Shown in pieces: positions 16,391-31,931 of a stretch of 64,000 nt of DNA (positions are counted from its first letter, which is position 1; each line of letters begins with the position of its first letter). The stretch is taken from the NCBI GenBank assembly GCA_949318235.1, contig OX439131.1, positions 7,711,811 to 7,775,810 of the forward strand, written 5' to 3'. The DNA is from Ecdyonurus torrentis. Taxonomy: Eukaryota > Arthropoda > Insecta > Ephemeroptera > Heptageniidae. The notes beneath the pieces are model-generated. The model was not told the origin of the DNA, ran no database searches, and was given only the letters and a program-made list of their open reading frames with translations. The translations under genes and the position numbers were made by a program.

Positions 16391-16984
16391 TACATTCACG
16401 TAGATCAATTTCTCCAAAGCTCTAGATCACATTTCTGTTGCCTTTATGTAACTTACTAGACCGTAAAATCCTTTAAAATTTACATATTCAAATTTTAGAT
16501 TTTCTATATTAACATATAATATAACAAAATATATACAAAGCAATATGTTGAAACTTAATTCTTCACATATAAATATATATATGTAATTATATAGGAATAA
16601 AATGAAAATAAAATATTTAAAAGTTTTGTATTATTATTATTGTAATATTTATCAATGTTTAATTAATTCACAATATTATTAAAAACAAAAACATATAACA
16701 CCATGTTTCCGTATGTTATTATTTGTAATATTATTTATTATTTACATATGTTGTTACAATCCTAATATTTTCAATATAAATTCATGTTTATGGTAATTTT
16801 AACAATTTTTTTTAAATTACAAAATAAATAAGCATCAATTGGTTTAGTTTAATCCCATCAACGAAAAACTTATTAATTATTACTTTATGTGAAATGAAAT
16901 TATTGGTGCTCATTTAAAAATTTAATTTAAGTGTCTAAGTATTGTGCTAAAAAATGGTACTGTACTCAATGATGAATTAATGTA

Positions 16985-16987
<3 letters not shown>
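16391..16987. other. AT-rich spacer, no gene seen
   Basis: AT-rich DNA without recognisable gene or element. Confidence 0.5.

Positions 16988-17071
<84 letters not shown>
16988..17071. repeat. (CT)n microsatellite
   Basis: 84 bp of uninterrupted CT repeat. Confidence 0.98.
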
Positions 17072-17074
<3 letters not shown>

Positions 17075-17917
17075 ACTCTCATTCTTGAATTGAATAGACT
17101 GTTTGAAAAACTCTAATTAAAAATAAATGACAAATAAGGCATTCATTAAAAATATTATACAGTAGTTATAAAAAAAGCAAGACTCGTCTGATAAATGTAT
17201 CTTCTGTATTTTCAAAAATCACATAAAAGTTAATGTTATTTATATACAGTATATAGCGTGTGTTGTTGATTTATCCCGTAGGCTGTAATATATGGAAAAA
17301 GCAAAAAAAAAAGTTCTAAAAGTATAAAAGGATTGTACAATTTTTTTTTCTAAGATTTATCAATAAAATCAATTTCTATTTTATTTAGGTTCATTTTTGA
17401 TGTCACTGCTTACAAATAATCTCATCCGTACAAGCTTTGTTTACCAAATGCATTTCTATATGTACAGTATATGTTGAAAATTAATAATACTTATGAAAAA
17501 AAAATCATTAATAATCCGTAATTAAGCTTATTTAAAGTAAAAATTAATTTTATAAAATGTAAAAGTATTAATGTTACTGAGCTAACTAGATTTTAAAATT
17601 TTTATTAAAAGCTTTATCGAGTTTTAATTGAATTTTTTCTAATTAATTTTTTTATTTTATTTTACTAAACAGTAACAAAATAAAAGAAAATCCTATGAGA
17701 TAAAAAGCAAACGTATTTTTATCACAAAATGAAATAACTTTGTCGCAATTTATCCAACAAAGGAACGATATTTGGATTGTAATGAAAAAAAAACTCTTTT
17801 TTTTTTCCTTTTTCTTTCGATGTACGAGAATTACATCAGCAATCAAAAAGTTTGAGTTAAAAAAAAACTTGTTTTAGTGTATTTTCATCACAAATCATAT
17901 AGAAATGAGAAAGAAAT

Positions 17918-17919
<2 letters not shown>
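17072..17919. other. AT-rich spacer between CT and GA tracts
   Basis: No gene was recognised. The 64-codon minus frame at 17,652-17,846 is Phe/Lys-rich and low in complexity. The segment is bounded by a CT tract on the left and a GA tract on the right, so the two pyrimidine runs lie on opposite strands. Confidence 0.5.

Positions 17920-17985
<66 letters not shown>
17920..17985. repeat. (GA)n microsatellite
   Basis: 66 bp of uninterrupted AG repeat. Confidence 0.98.
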
Positions 17986-17987
<2 letters not shown>

Positions 17988-18419
17988 CGAATAAATTTTG
18001 ATCTAATGAAATAACGTGACAAAGTTTCAAATTACTTCATTGTATCGATATGATATAAATTTTTAATCTACTTAACCCTAACATAAATTATAAAAATATG
18101 AAATATGTTTCAAATTTAAAACATTTTTATTTTTGAATTTAAAAATATATGTATATAATATATTATATATATTATAAAAGAAAACCTTCTATACTCTGTA
18201 GTTTTCGTTCTCTTTCATTCTCTCATGTTACTAAATGGTGTAATTGTATAATCCACTTTAAATATAAAGTTAGCTCCCATGAGATTTTTATACGAATAAT
18301 TTAATTTAAATGAAAAAAAAAATCATATGATATTTTTTTTCTTTTGTCTTATACGGTATAACGCATATATAAAATAGTATCAAAGTTACATTTTACGATG
18401 TAAAATTTAATTAGTAATC
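17986..18419. other. AT-rich spacer, no gene seen
   Basis: AT-rich, with a TATA-type palindromic run near 18,155-18,175. No gene was seen. Confidence 0.5.
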
Positions 18420-18680
18420 CTACAGTGGTTCATGGGTAGATGGTGTTTAATTGGTCGCGATGTGGGAGAGGGAAAAGATCATTTAAGATACAGCAAAGGG
18501 ATGCTATGATAGGGGTGAGTTTTGGCATTTATCTATTCTCTTTCCCCTGCTCCTCCCGATATTCCCCTTGGCACGATTGACCGGAGAGTAAAGGAAATGA
18601 ACAGTCGCTCGCTACTTTATCAAAGCTTTAGCTTATATTACACTCAATGAACGACAAAACACACTGCAGTATAGAATGCC
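18420..18680. other. GC-richer island, unknown function
   Basis: Composition rises well above the surroundings, with several CpGs (GGTCGCGATG, CAGTCGCTCGC) and a homeodomain-like TTTAATTGG. No reading frame of note crosses it. A promoter or conserved enhancer is possible but not shown. Confidence 0.3.
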
Positions 18681-20488
18681 AGTTTGTTTTGTGTTAAAAA
18701 AAAAAGAAAAAAAAGAACGAACCTCCCTATATCAACCCACTTTTATTATATATCAGGAAATGATGTGAAAGCTTTACTGATTTTTAACCAATCAGTTTGA
18801 AAAAAGTTATGTGTATTTTTGTTATTATTACTATTGCTATACATAGTGTTTAATAAAATACGTAATAAAAACTTCTTTGTTAGAGCATGATGAAAGTAAA
18901 TTACAGTTACTTTTAATGAAAATAAAATTTATACTGTTAAAATTAATAAATATCACTTTTATGTTATTTGTCAACATGGTTGGTTTTAGAAATATGCATC
19001 ATAAATATGTGGCTATTTAATATGCATAGTAAAAAAAAAGTAAACTAAAAGCGCATGTAATAAGTTAAGGATATAAAAATTATAGTTGCTTATTCTATAT
19101 GATCAGCTAAATGAAAATAAATATCGATGAGCTTAATTTTTCATTATGTATATATATATTTTTTTTTATGTTTGTTAAAACAATTTTATTATTTGTTATG
19201 TAGTTTCAAAAAATTAATATTTTTCACATTCTATTAACTTATTTAATAGAATTAAAATGTTATTGACAGGTAATTTTTTATTGCCTCGCGTAGCAGCTAA
19301 AAAAAAATGCAAGTGCGTGATTAATTTCTACTTTGGATTCTAATTTTTCTACTTAACTGCATCATGACTGTAGTTGAAATGCTTGGTGTGTTTAGCTAAT
19401 AATATTTGTTATAACTGTTAGTGTTAAAATAAAATTTTGTTGTGCAAGGAAAAAAATAATTCATGTGATTTAATTGATGCTGTATTGAATATTTGTACTA
19501 TATTCTAGAGCACAAATTTTGATATTTTGGAATAACATAAGTAATTATGCTGAACACCTTACCTACTATACTAGGAAGTAAAATTACTATGCAATATAGA
19601 ATAAATTATGTTGTTATGAATATAAATATTGATGCAGTGAGCTAAAATGATTATTACGTTTATTTTTATTCGTATATAAGTATTGCTAATACGCTGTATA
19701 AATAATGCTACTGTATACGCGCAATTAATAAATTATTATTTTAACATATCAATTCTGTGCGTACTTTTCTCATATCAGAATAACATTGCTTATTTAGCAT
19801 GAATATTGGAATGGTAAAATATGTTAACGTCATCGTGTGTGCATCCTTTTTGTTATGCTTTGAAGTATAGCTATTCAATATTGCGTAAATTATATTGTTA
19901 TAAATAAAGTTCTTGAAATTGGGCTAGCGTTATTATGTTGTTTTTTCTTGTGTATTTATATTTATAGATCCCCCCCTTGATTTCAATAGCTGTATAAATA
20001 TGTATCTTAATGCAGATGACAAAGTAATTTTATACTGATATTGCTGCATCTTCCACAACCTTGACATTTTATTATGAATATAAATCTTTGTAAAACCACA
20101 CTAGAAAATAAATTCTATAAAATTCTTATGCATAATATCTATATTATAGTATAGGATTAGAAAATTGCCAGGAGTTATTTAGAGCAAAACTGTTCAGTAA
20201 TATTCCTTTGATAATTAAAATACAACAGAGGTAAAACGTAATGAAATTTAAATCATGGAAGTGTATATGTGTAGCTATTTATTCATTTGAGTATAAATTA
20301 CTATACTGTATTCTTTATAAAAAAAATAGAGATAATAATACAATATAGTATGATAGAATAACAAATTAATTTTATGTGAATTGTTTTCAATGTATTAAAA
20401 ATATATTTATATGCTTGGATAGTTCTAAAATGTGACATGTTTAAGTAAAATGAGAATCTATGTTTTTCTGTTGCTTCTGTGTGTATAC

Positions 20489-20494
<6 letters not shown>
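18681..20494. other. AT-rich spacer with dispersed TAGCATAAATTATG-type motifs
   Basis: No gene was seen. ATAAATTATGTTGTTATG occurs at 19,601-19,618 and a diverged copy at about 19,884. The same motif recurs at 49.1 and 55.0 kb. A run of C residues lies near 19,970. Confidence 0.45.

Positions 20495-20571
<77 letters not shown>
20495..20571. repeat. (GA)n microsatellite
   Basis: 77 bp of uninterrupted GA repeat. Confidence 0.98.
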
Positions 20572-20572
<1 letters not shown>

Positions 20573-20870
20573 CTCGATTTGGTCCGTTGTTAGGATTGAA
20601 TAATGCTTAGCTCTTCTCTCGCTCTCGTTCTTTCGCTTATCGCTGCCACATTCTACTTTCTTTCTTTCGCACGTTTTCTCCACAATTCGATTAACCAAGC
20701 CGCTCAGCATTCCTTTCTGCTTGGCCCGCAACGCAGCACCACCCCGCGGTTACTGAACAATGCCCACCTCTCTCCCTTTAACCCTCCCTCACCTCCAAAT
20801 ACACACACACACCACTACTACCACCACCACCACCCACTTCTCCACCGGCTTGCAACGTAAATTGAATCTT
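20572..20870. other. GC-richer, pyrimidine-biased island beside (GA)n
   Basis: CpG-containing island with a plus-strand pyrimidine bias and CAC-rich sequence near its right end. The plus frame at 20,603-20,860 starts with a hydrophobic stretch that looks like a signal peptide, then becomes Pro/His-rich. The His run comes from the CAC repeat. A minus frame of similar length overlaps it, so coding on either strand is doubtful. It may be a promoter or untranslated exon. Confidence 0.3.
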
Positions 20871-22020
20871 ACAGAGGGAGTCTTCTTCAATTTTATACAG
20901 TCCAGAGAAAACTTTCTCTTTTAGTTTTTCCTCTTGTTTTCCCACAAATATTTTATCAGTTAAATGAAATTATAGATTATTTTAAAATCCATACCCTTAA
21001 AAAAGTTACAACTTTGAATAAAAATAAGACATTTAAGAGAAATGTTAAATTTATCTTTATCTCACTTTTTTTTTTTAATCTTAGAAGTTACATAATCAAA
21101 TGCTTAGAAGAAATCAGCAAGTTTGTCTTTTTACTGACTAACATGAGAGCGAGTTAAAAATTAATTGGTTTTACTTTAAGATGGTGCCATTTAACATTTG
21201 ATTTTTGTTTACATATAAAATTAAAAGCAATAAATTACATTTTTATTGCTTTCCCAGTAATAATTAGTTTTTCTCAATGATGCAATTACAATTTGTGCGG
21301 GTGGTTTTATAATACCGTATACTTGACGCATTGAATGGTTAAAAAGCAATAACTGAATACCTTATATAAATAGAATGAATAAACGTTGCCGGATTTAAAA
21401 GCAGAAATAAAATAGCATTTTAATTTCCTAAAAATTTCCCTTGTGCCAGCGTCACTCTCGAAAGTATCAATTTAAGCAGGATTTGTGTCACAATAAAAAG
21501 CAAACTTCCATACAATTTTTCATTCAAAAAGTCAACACTTTATACTTTTCATTTTATAATAATAGATTTAATTTTATTATTATAAAAATAAATTATAATA
21601 TTCAGTAATAATCTTGATATTTCAGCTTTAATTTCCTTTACATTTCTTAATACGTATACATATATTTTTTTCCTTTTTCAGTTTTTATTCATGTACGTGA
21701 AAAGTACGAGTTTAAAACTTTCTGTAGATCTTTGTTATGTTAAGAATGCAATTTACTTCGATATTGTAGTTGTGTTTGTAAATAGATTGATTGCATGGAT
21801 TTTTATGCTGGTTTTTCTATAAGGTGCTTCACGTTTTGCTCGATATAAAAAAGTTTTTTTTTTTTTTTTTTTTTTTTTAATTATAGTTGAGCGAGATACG
21901 TAGCAAAGTTTAATAATATTGGAATATAAGAATAAACTTAACAATGAAGTTCAGCATGAACATAATAAGTAAGTAGTATTGAAAAAGTGTTAGAAATAAA
22001 CTGCAGTAAAAAAGAAAGAC
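20871..22020. other. AT-rich spacer with poly-T
   Basis: No gene was seen. A 25-T run lies at 21,854-21,878. Confidence 0.5.
21854..21878. repeat. poly-T tract
   Basis: About 25 uninterrupted T; it explains the poly-Lys segment of a minus-strand frame. Confidence 0.95.
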
Positions 22021-22411
22021 AATGAGGAAGACTCATGATTTTTGGGACAGTATTTGAGCACATTTTTAGAAAGATTATAATTAGTAGATTCTATTGACGT
22101 CAATATTTACCTTTATTAATTAAATTTCAGCAATTAATTCATGATTTAAAGGTGGCGGCCACGCCCTTAAGAAGCCGGTGTTGTTAGTCGTTTGTTTGAA
22201 TTTGCAGAAGAAGATCGAACTCCGCTGCAAATTCAAACAAACGACTAACGACACAGGCTTCTTAGGGGCGTGGCCGCCACTTTTAAATCATGAATTAATT
22301 GCCGAAATTTAATTAATAAAGGTAAATATTGACTTCAATAGAATCTACTAATTATAATCTTTCTAAAAATGTGCTCAAATACTGTCCCAAAAATTATTAG
22401 TCTTCCTCATT
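22021..22411. mobile_element. 391-bp palindromic fold-back element with GC-rich core
   Basis: The whole segment is an inverted repeat ending in AATGAGGAAGACT at both termini. The best-matched part (about 22,139-22,291) includes GGTGGCGGCCACGCCC and CAAACAAACGACTAAC with their complements, around a 17-nt loop at about 22,210-22,226. The G+C of the core is unusual for this window. No convincing target duplication was seen, and a poly-T tract abuts the right end. It is probably a non-autonomous DNA transposon; the family is unknown to me. Confidence 0.85.
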
Positions 22412-22412
22412 C

Positions 22413-22415
<3 letters not shown>

Positions 22416-22445
<30 letters not shown>
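22416..22445. repeat. poly-T tract
   Basis: 30 T residues starting four bases beyond the right end of the 391-bp palindrome. Confidence 0.95.
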
Positions 22446-22448
<3 letters not shown>

Positions 22449-24920
22449 AAATAAGTTTTAAATGTAAGTTTTTACAACCTTAATGATACAACCTTAATGT
22501 TACAACCTTCAGTATTCTTGTATTTTGTTTTATTAATATTTGCTCTAAAAATGTCAAATAATTTATTTTTTTAGTAAAGAACTATTAATAATAATAATTA
22601 ACTACTTTTGTTGGGCGAAATCAGGCGTACAAACTCTCAATTTAACCCTACTATTTTACTGTACAGTCAGTTACAATTTATAATAATTAGTAGCATTCTT
22701 CATATAACGTTACAAAATTATTTTAAATAATTTTTTTGGTAATTTTTAATGAAAATTATTGAAATACTAATATCGTTTGAAATTTTCTGTTAATAAAACA
22801 TAAATCTAATATCTAGTAATGACAGTAAATAAGACCTTTTTTATTATTATTTATTGTTTAGATACATTTTTTTGAGATAAATAAATTAAATATTATGTAT
22901 AAATGAGTCCTCTAGCATTGACATTTTTATTAGTTAATTTAGCAATAGGTTTTTATATTTATATTATTATTATTATTCTATAATGTATATTCTTGATTTA
23001 AAATGTTGTATGTATTTGAACTGTGAAAACTTGATAAAAAAACGTATAGCAAACAATTGAACTGTTCACGATCGTTTAACTATTTTATATTGCAAAAAAA
23101 TTGCGCTGATCAACAAAACTTCAGAAACACTCTTCACTGCACTTCAGAAAAGTGTATTATATTGTACAATAAACGAGAAGAAAATTATTGCAGTTAATTA
23201 AATCCAAAGTTGTAAAAGAAAAAAATTAAAGTTTTTATACTATTAGTGTTAATTTATTAAATGTCATGTTTTTAATTAAAATTTTTAATAGAGATGTCAC
23301 TTTCTACTTGACTTAGGATTTTTTTACGTTTTGTTTTTTAATTATTACATGAGTAACGTGAGTTTATGTTAAATAGAACAATTAGAGCTCTATAATAAGG
23401 AGTGCTTATAAAAAAATAAGAAAAATCGAAAGAAATATATCAAATATAGCAGATTTTAAGAGCAAAAAATTAATTTGTATATCCGATTGATGAAGCTGTA
23501 GAACGTTCAGATCTTCCTAAATGCTGGTGTGTAAAATAATGATGCATAAATAATATGTTTGTGTGCTTTTACCTGTATGTAAAATTTTATGAATTTGATA
23601 TGAAAAGGTTAAAGGTTAAGGCCAAAATAATAATAATAATAAATCTCGCCTTATCCTTTGCCTGAATGCCTGAATAAAAACGTTTTGAATGATATAAAAA
23701 TAACAAATCCATGGCTCATTACGATTACTATGAAGTCAAAAAAGAGAATGTAGTCCCGCTAGCACATAGGAGCACAGATGAAAGGGTTTCTGTTAGATAT
23801 TACCTCTAAAAAAGTATAGTATAACACTGCAAAATTGTTTGTCCTGTCTTTTATCTAAAATATATATATGATGTCAATAAAACTAAATAAAAGTGTGATA
23901 TAAACCTACATAATGCATTAAACACACAAGTTATTCTATAATTAATAAACAGTGAATAAACTTCAAAGTAAAAAAAAAGCTACTTATCGATATATTGATT
24001 TTATTTAATGTAAACAAAATTATGAAATTATCGTGACATATAATATAATTAATATGAAAGCACATTCTATACAACCTATGACATACTTTGAAATAATTGT
24101 CGTACTGTATATACCCACACATTGCTATAAAGTAAGTTAAGAGGTACTCACAAGTCAGTATTATTTACCTTCAACGTTCGTATTTAAGTATAATATACCA
24201 AAGAGCTGTCTCTACTTAACAGCTTACTTTAACTTTTAATATCTTTTTTTTACGTGGATACCATAATCATGATAATATTATATATAATACAAAGTAACAT
24301 TATTTGCAGTACCATCATACTATTATGTTAATGTATAAATATACGTAAAAGTAAAATGTGGCTTTTATTCCATTAAAAACGTACTTTATTTTATAAAATC
24401 ACTTAAAATTAATAATTTAATGCTATATAACTTCCTTTATAAGTGTACATAATACTGCTTTTCTTGGGATTTAGATACTTTAAATTTTCTGTTTTCCTTT
24501 ATATTTATGCTACATCATTCCTAAAAGTACGTCATTTTATTATGCATAGTAAGACATTTCTAAACATAACATTGGATATGTACAATTCTTATGATATACA
24601 TTATACACACACAAACACACGAATAAATAGCTAATTTAATTCTCGGTACAAGTTTTTATGTTCAAACATTTTAGAGGCTATTTTTATTTTCATAACGAAC
24701 GCTATTGTCAGGTCTATTCAAATATATTTTTTCGAACTCTAATTATCCACTTATTATTATTTTACACTTGAGTTAGTTATTTCTAAATTCATTAATAAGC
24801 TGCCAGTGTTTAAAAAGATTAGTTTCTTTGAAAGAAGATTCTACTTATTATAAGGTATAATTAAAGTATTAAAAAAAACTTTTACACAGATAAAAAGGAT
24901 TTAATAGTATGTGTTTTATC
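22446..24920. other. AT-rich spacer, no gene seen
   Basis: About 2.5 kb of AT-rich DNA with short (TAA)n or (ATT)n runs near 22,965 and 23,625. The small frames at 23,931-24,122 and 24,443-24,634 are low in information. No elements were recognised. Confidence 0.5.
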
Positions 24921-24943
24921 AGTACAGTGAATGCTTTCTACAG

Positions 24944-25081
24944 GGAGGACATTTTAGGTTATTGCAAGTATACGACAGACGTTTAATGACAATAGGAGAA
25001 CGTTGTCATTATTCCTGTCTTTACAATCAAGACCTGGAGAGACGAAGAAAAAAATACGTTATACGTCGTATTATAGAAAAC
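24944..25081 (+). CDS. possible phase-0 internal exon, function unknown
   Basis: A 138-nt open segment preceded by CTTTCTACAG (acceptor-like) and followed by GTGAGTATG (strong donor-like). Both ends fall between codons, giving 46 codons in one frame within an open frame that spans 24,911-25,171. The predicted peptide is Arg/Tyr-rich, has two Cys (CHYSC) and contains no low-complexity run, unlike most frames here. I do not recognise the protein, and no flanking exons were found. The frame alone is short enough to occur by chance; it is the coincidence of sites, phase and composition that makes it worth listing. Confidence 0.18.
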
Positions 25082-25202
25082 GTGAGTATGTCATTGGTCG
25101 TTGGTTTGTCTGCACAAAGAAAGATAATGTCCGCACCGTTGATTGTCAGTCACACAGATAGACCTCTTTAGGTTTTGAATTACAATCTTTTTGCTTTATA
25201 TC

Positions 25203-25216
25203 GTAACCATGGCAAC
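25203..25216. promoter_or_regulatory. consensus RFX X-box
   Basis: GTAACCATGGCAAC matches the X-box consensus GTNRCC-N(0-3)-RGYAAC at every position with a 2-nt spacer. RFX factors bind such sites, often upstream of ciliary genes. It lies in the same GC-richer 300-bp segment as the possible exon at 24,944-25,081. A single perfect match can occur by chance, and no transcription start is identifiable. Confidence 0.4.
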
Positions 25217-25282
25217 TGAATAACATCTTGTGAGAGATGCTTTCAACCAGCACACATGGAACATTTTCTCACCTCAACTTCA

Positions 25283-25411
<129 letters not shown>

Positions 25412-26559
25412 AGCACTCGTCAAAGACTGACACGTTAAACTTTAAAGATAAACTTTCTTTTCAAAACTATGTCTGATCTACACTTCCCAATTTTTTTTAC
25501 CCTGTTATTTTTTTGTATCATTTGAAAAAAAAAAAGAAAAACTTTAATCTTTACGAATACGATGCAATAAAAAGATTCGATATTTTTTTTTTCAAGATAC
25601 TCGTTAGTAACCTATCGAGTACCTATTATAAAATAACAACATGAAAAAAAAAATACTTCCGATGATAAAAATAATGAGATACATACAATATGGTACATAA
25701 ATAAATATTGTACAGTAAAATATAAAACCATAAAAAAAGTATTTAAATAATATAAATTCTTTCTATGTATTCTGTATGACAAAAAAAATAATAAATATGC
25801 TTCTCGTTTTAAAACGTATAAATTTAAAAGAGAATAAAAAGTAATAATTGTAAAATGAGTTTTATTTTTTATATGTGTACATGTGTGTGTGTGTGTGTGT
25901 GGTATAAAATATATAGAGTATCAGCAAGTTTTGTGTGTGCACGGTATTAACTTTTGATGGTACAACAAACGTGAATTGAACCAAAACATCACGTACTGAA
26001 GCGGATTTGAGCTGTGCCAGTTTTACTTTTTTAGTGCAAGCGTGTGTGTGTGTGTGTGTGTACATGAACGTACAAAAGTACGAAAACCTCAATTGTCAAT
26101 TCTCTTCAATTTAGAGTATACAGTATATACACACAAACACACATATATACATAATATATATTTATGTGTATGTGTTTTAAGTATGGCTTTTGAAATCTTA
26201 GATGGCTTAATACGGTGTATAGACTTGATTGCAGTATACATTAAATCGAAGTTTTATTGTCTTAAAGTGTATAAATATACGCATAACAGTCATATTAGAA
26301 TAAAACTTAAACAGCATTGGCTTTATAACTACAAGATTTGAAAGTTAATAGCACCCAATTTTACTGTCATGTCAAACATTATTGTGATACTTATCTTGTA
26401 CACAAATTCCAGAGAAAGTCACATTAATATAACAGTCACCTTTTTTATCTGTGTAAAAATGTACACACACACACACACACACAATTTGTTTTGATGGGAC
26501 ACCAAAACATGAGTTGGTTTTGATAAACTATTGATCTTTTACTATCTTTTATAAAATAT
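25412..26559. other. AT-rich spacer with GT/CA repeats
   Basis: Holds (GT)n at about 25,883-25,902 and 26,042-26,061 and (CA)n at 26,463-26,482. The segment between the two GT runs (about 25,930-26,040) is somewhat richer in G+C. No gene was recognised. Confidence 0.5.
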
Positions 26560-26666
26560 TTGCTCACTGCGCTCTTTTAGATAGTAAACTGTAACTCAAT
26601 GTGACCTGTATCGGATACAAGTAACATTGAGTTACAGTTTACTATCTATAAGAGCGCAGTGAGCAA
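26560..26666. mobile_element. 107-bp mini-palindrome (MITE-like)
   Basis: Arms of about 43 bp run TTGCTCACTGCGCTCTT inward and their complement, nearly perfect. Inside is a 21-nt spacer that itself holds TGTATC-G-GATACA. The ends are flanked by AT-rich DNA without a clear duplication. The very small size and lack of coding capacity fit a decayed or miniature fold-back element. The folded form is also a long imperfect hairpin of small-RNA precursor size. Confidence 0.8.
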
Positions 26667-30341
<3,675 letters not shown>

Positions 30342-30366
30342 GAAAAAAAAAAAAAAAAAAAAAAAA
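30342..30366. repeat. poly-A tract
   Basis: About 24 uninterrupted A residues. Confidence 0.95.
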
Positions 30367-30428
30367 CATCAGGCTTGCTGTATTTTTGTGACTACAGTTA
30401 TTTTCGCTCCATAAATTTAATGTGGCTT

Positions 30429-30480
30429 TCTCTCTCTCTCTCTCTTTCGGGAAAGGGGGAGAGAGGGAGGGAGGGGAGGA
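30429..30480. repeat. pyrimidine-to-purine switch: (CT)n then GGGAGA-rich
   Basis: A short CT repeat (30,429-30,446) is followed within about 10 bp by a G/A-rich run ending at 30,480. The two parts are roughly complementary and could fold. Confidence 0.75.
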
Positions 30481-30555
30481 TGCCAAAACATTTATACGAT
30501 GCTAAAAGAAAGAATGTTACTATTTTTTTTTATTATTATGAAATTCTTCTACTGT

Positions 30556-31570
<1,015 letters not shown>

Positions 31571-31574
31571 GTGG

Positions 31575-31650
31575 TATAATAATAATAAATGGTTTTTATT
31601 AGAGGCCAAAAAAGGTACAAACCCACTTACATGGTCCTCTGACTTTCTTA
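31575..31650 (-). mobile_element. probable non-LTR retroelement 3' end (minus strand)
   Basis: Read on the minus strand, the segment runs through GGTTTGTACCTTTTTTGG and CCTCTAATAAAAACC into a (TTA)n tail. AATAAA followed by a short trinucleotide repeat is the usual 3' terminus of CR1/L2-like LINEs. No coding part was found, so it would be a strongly 5'-truncated copy. Confidence 0.35.
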
Positions 31651-31879
31651 AAACAATATAATAATATACTTGTCAGAGTATTTCTTCATTATATTTTAAT
31701 ATAAACAATTAACATGAACATTAACATAAAAAAAAGGAATCATATAAAAAAAATGTATAGAAAGAAAAAATATCAAAACTAAATAACGTGTACGTTTAAC
31801 TATGATTTTTTTAATTTAAACTATGTGCAAATATTATTAAATTATAATTTTTATTTATGTATGAAGTGGATGTAAAACA

Positions 31880-31931
31880 TGTTTGTATTAGAACTTTATT
31901 TCTAAATAAAAATATTCTATTCTATTCTATA
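31880..31931 (+). mobile_element. probable non-LTR retroelement 3' tail with (TATTC)n
   Basis: AAATAAAAATATTCTATTCTATTCTAT: an AATAAA signal leads directly into a pentanucleotide repeat, as in truncated LINE copies. It faces away from the minus-strand tail at 31.6 kb, leaving about 300 bp between two divergent 3' ends. A similar (TAGAA)3 run follows a poly-A at 34,971-34,985. Confidence 0.33.

Noticed and set aside
20603..20860. 85-codon frame with a signal-peptide-like start
   Set aside because: The tail is a translated CAC repeat, an overlapping minus frame is equally open, and no family is recognised. Kept only as a GC-richer island.
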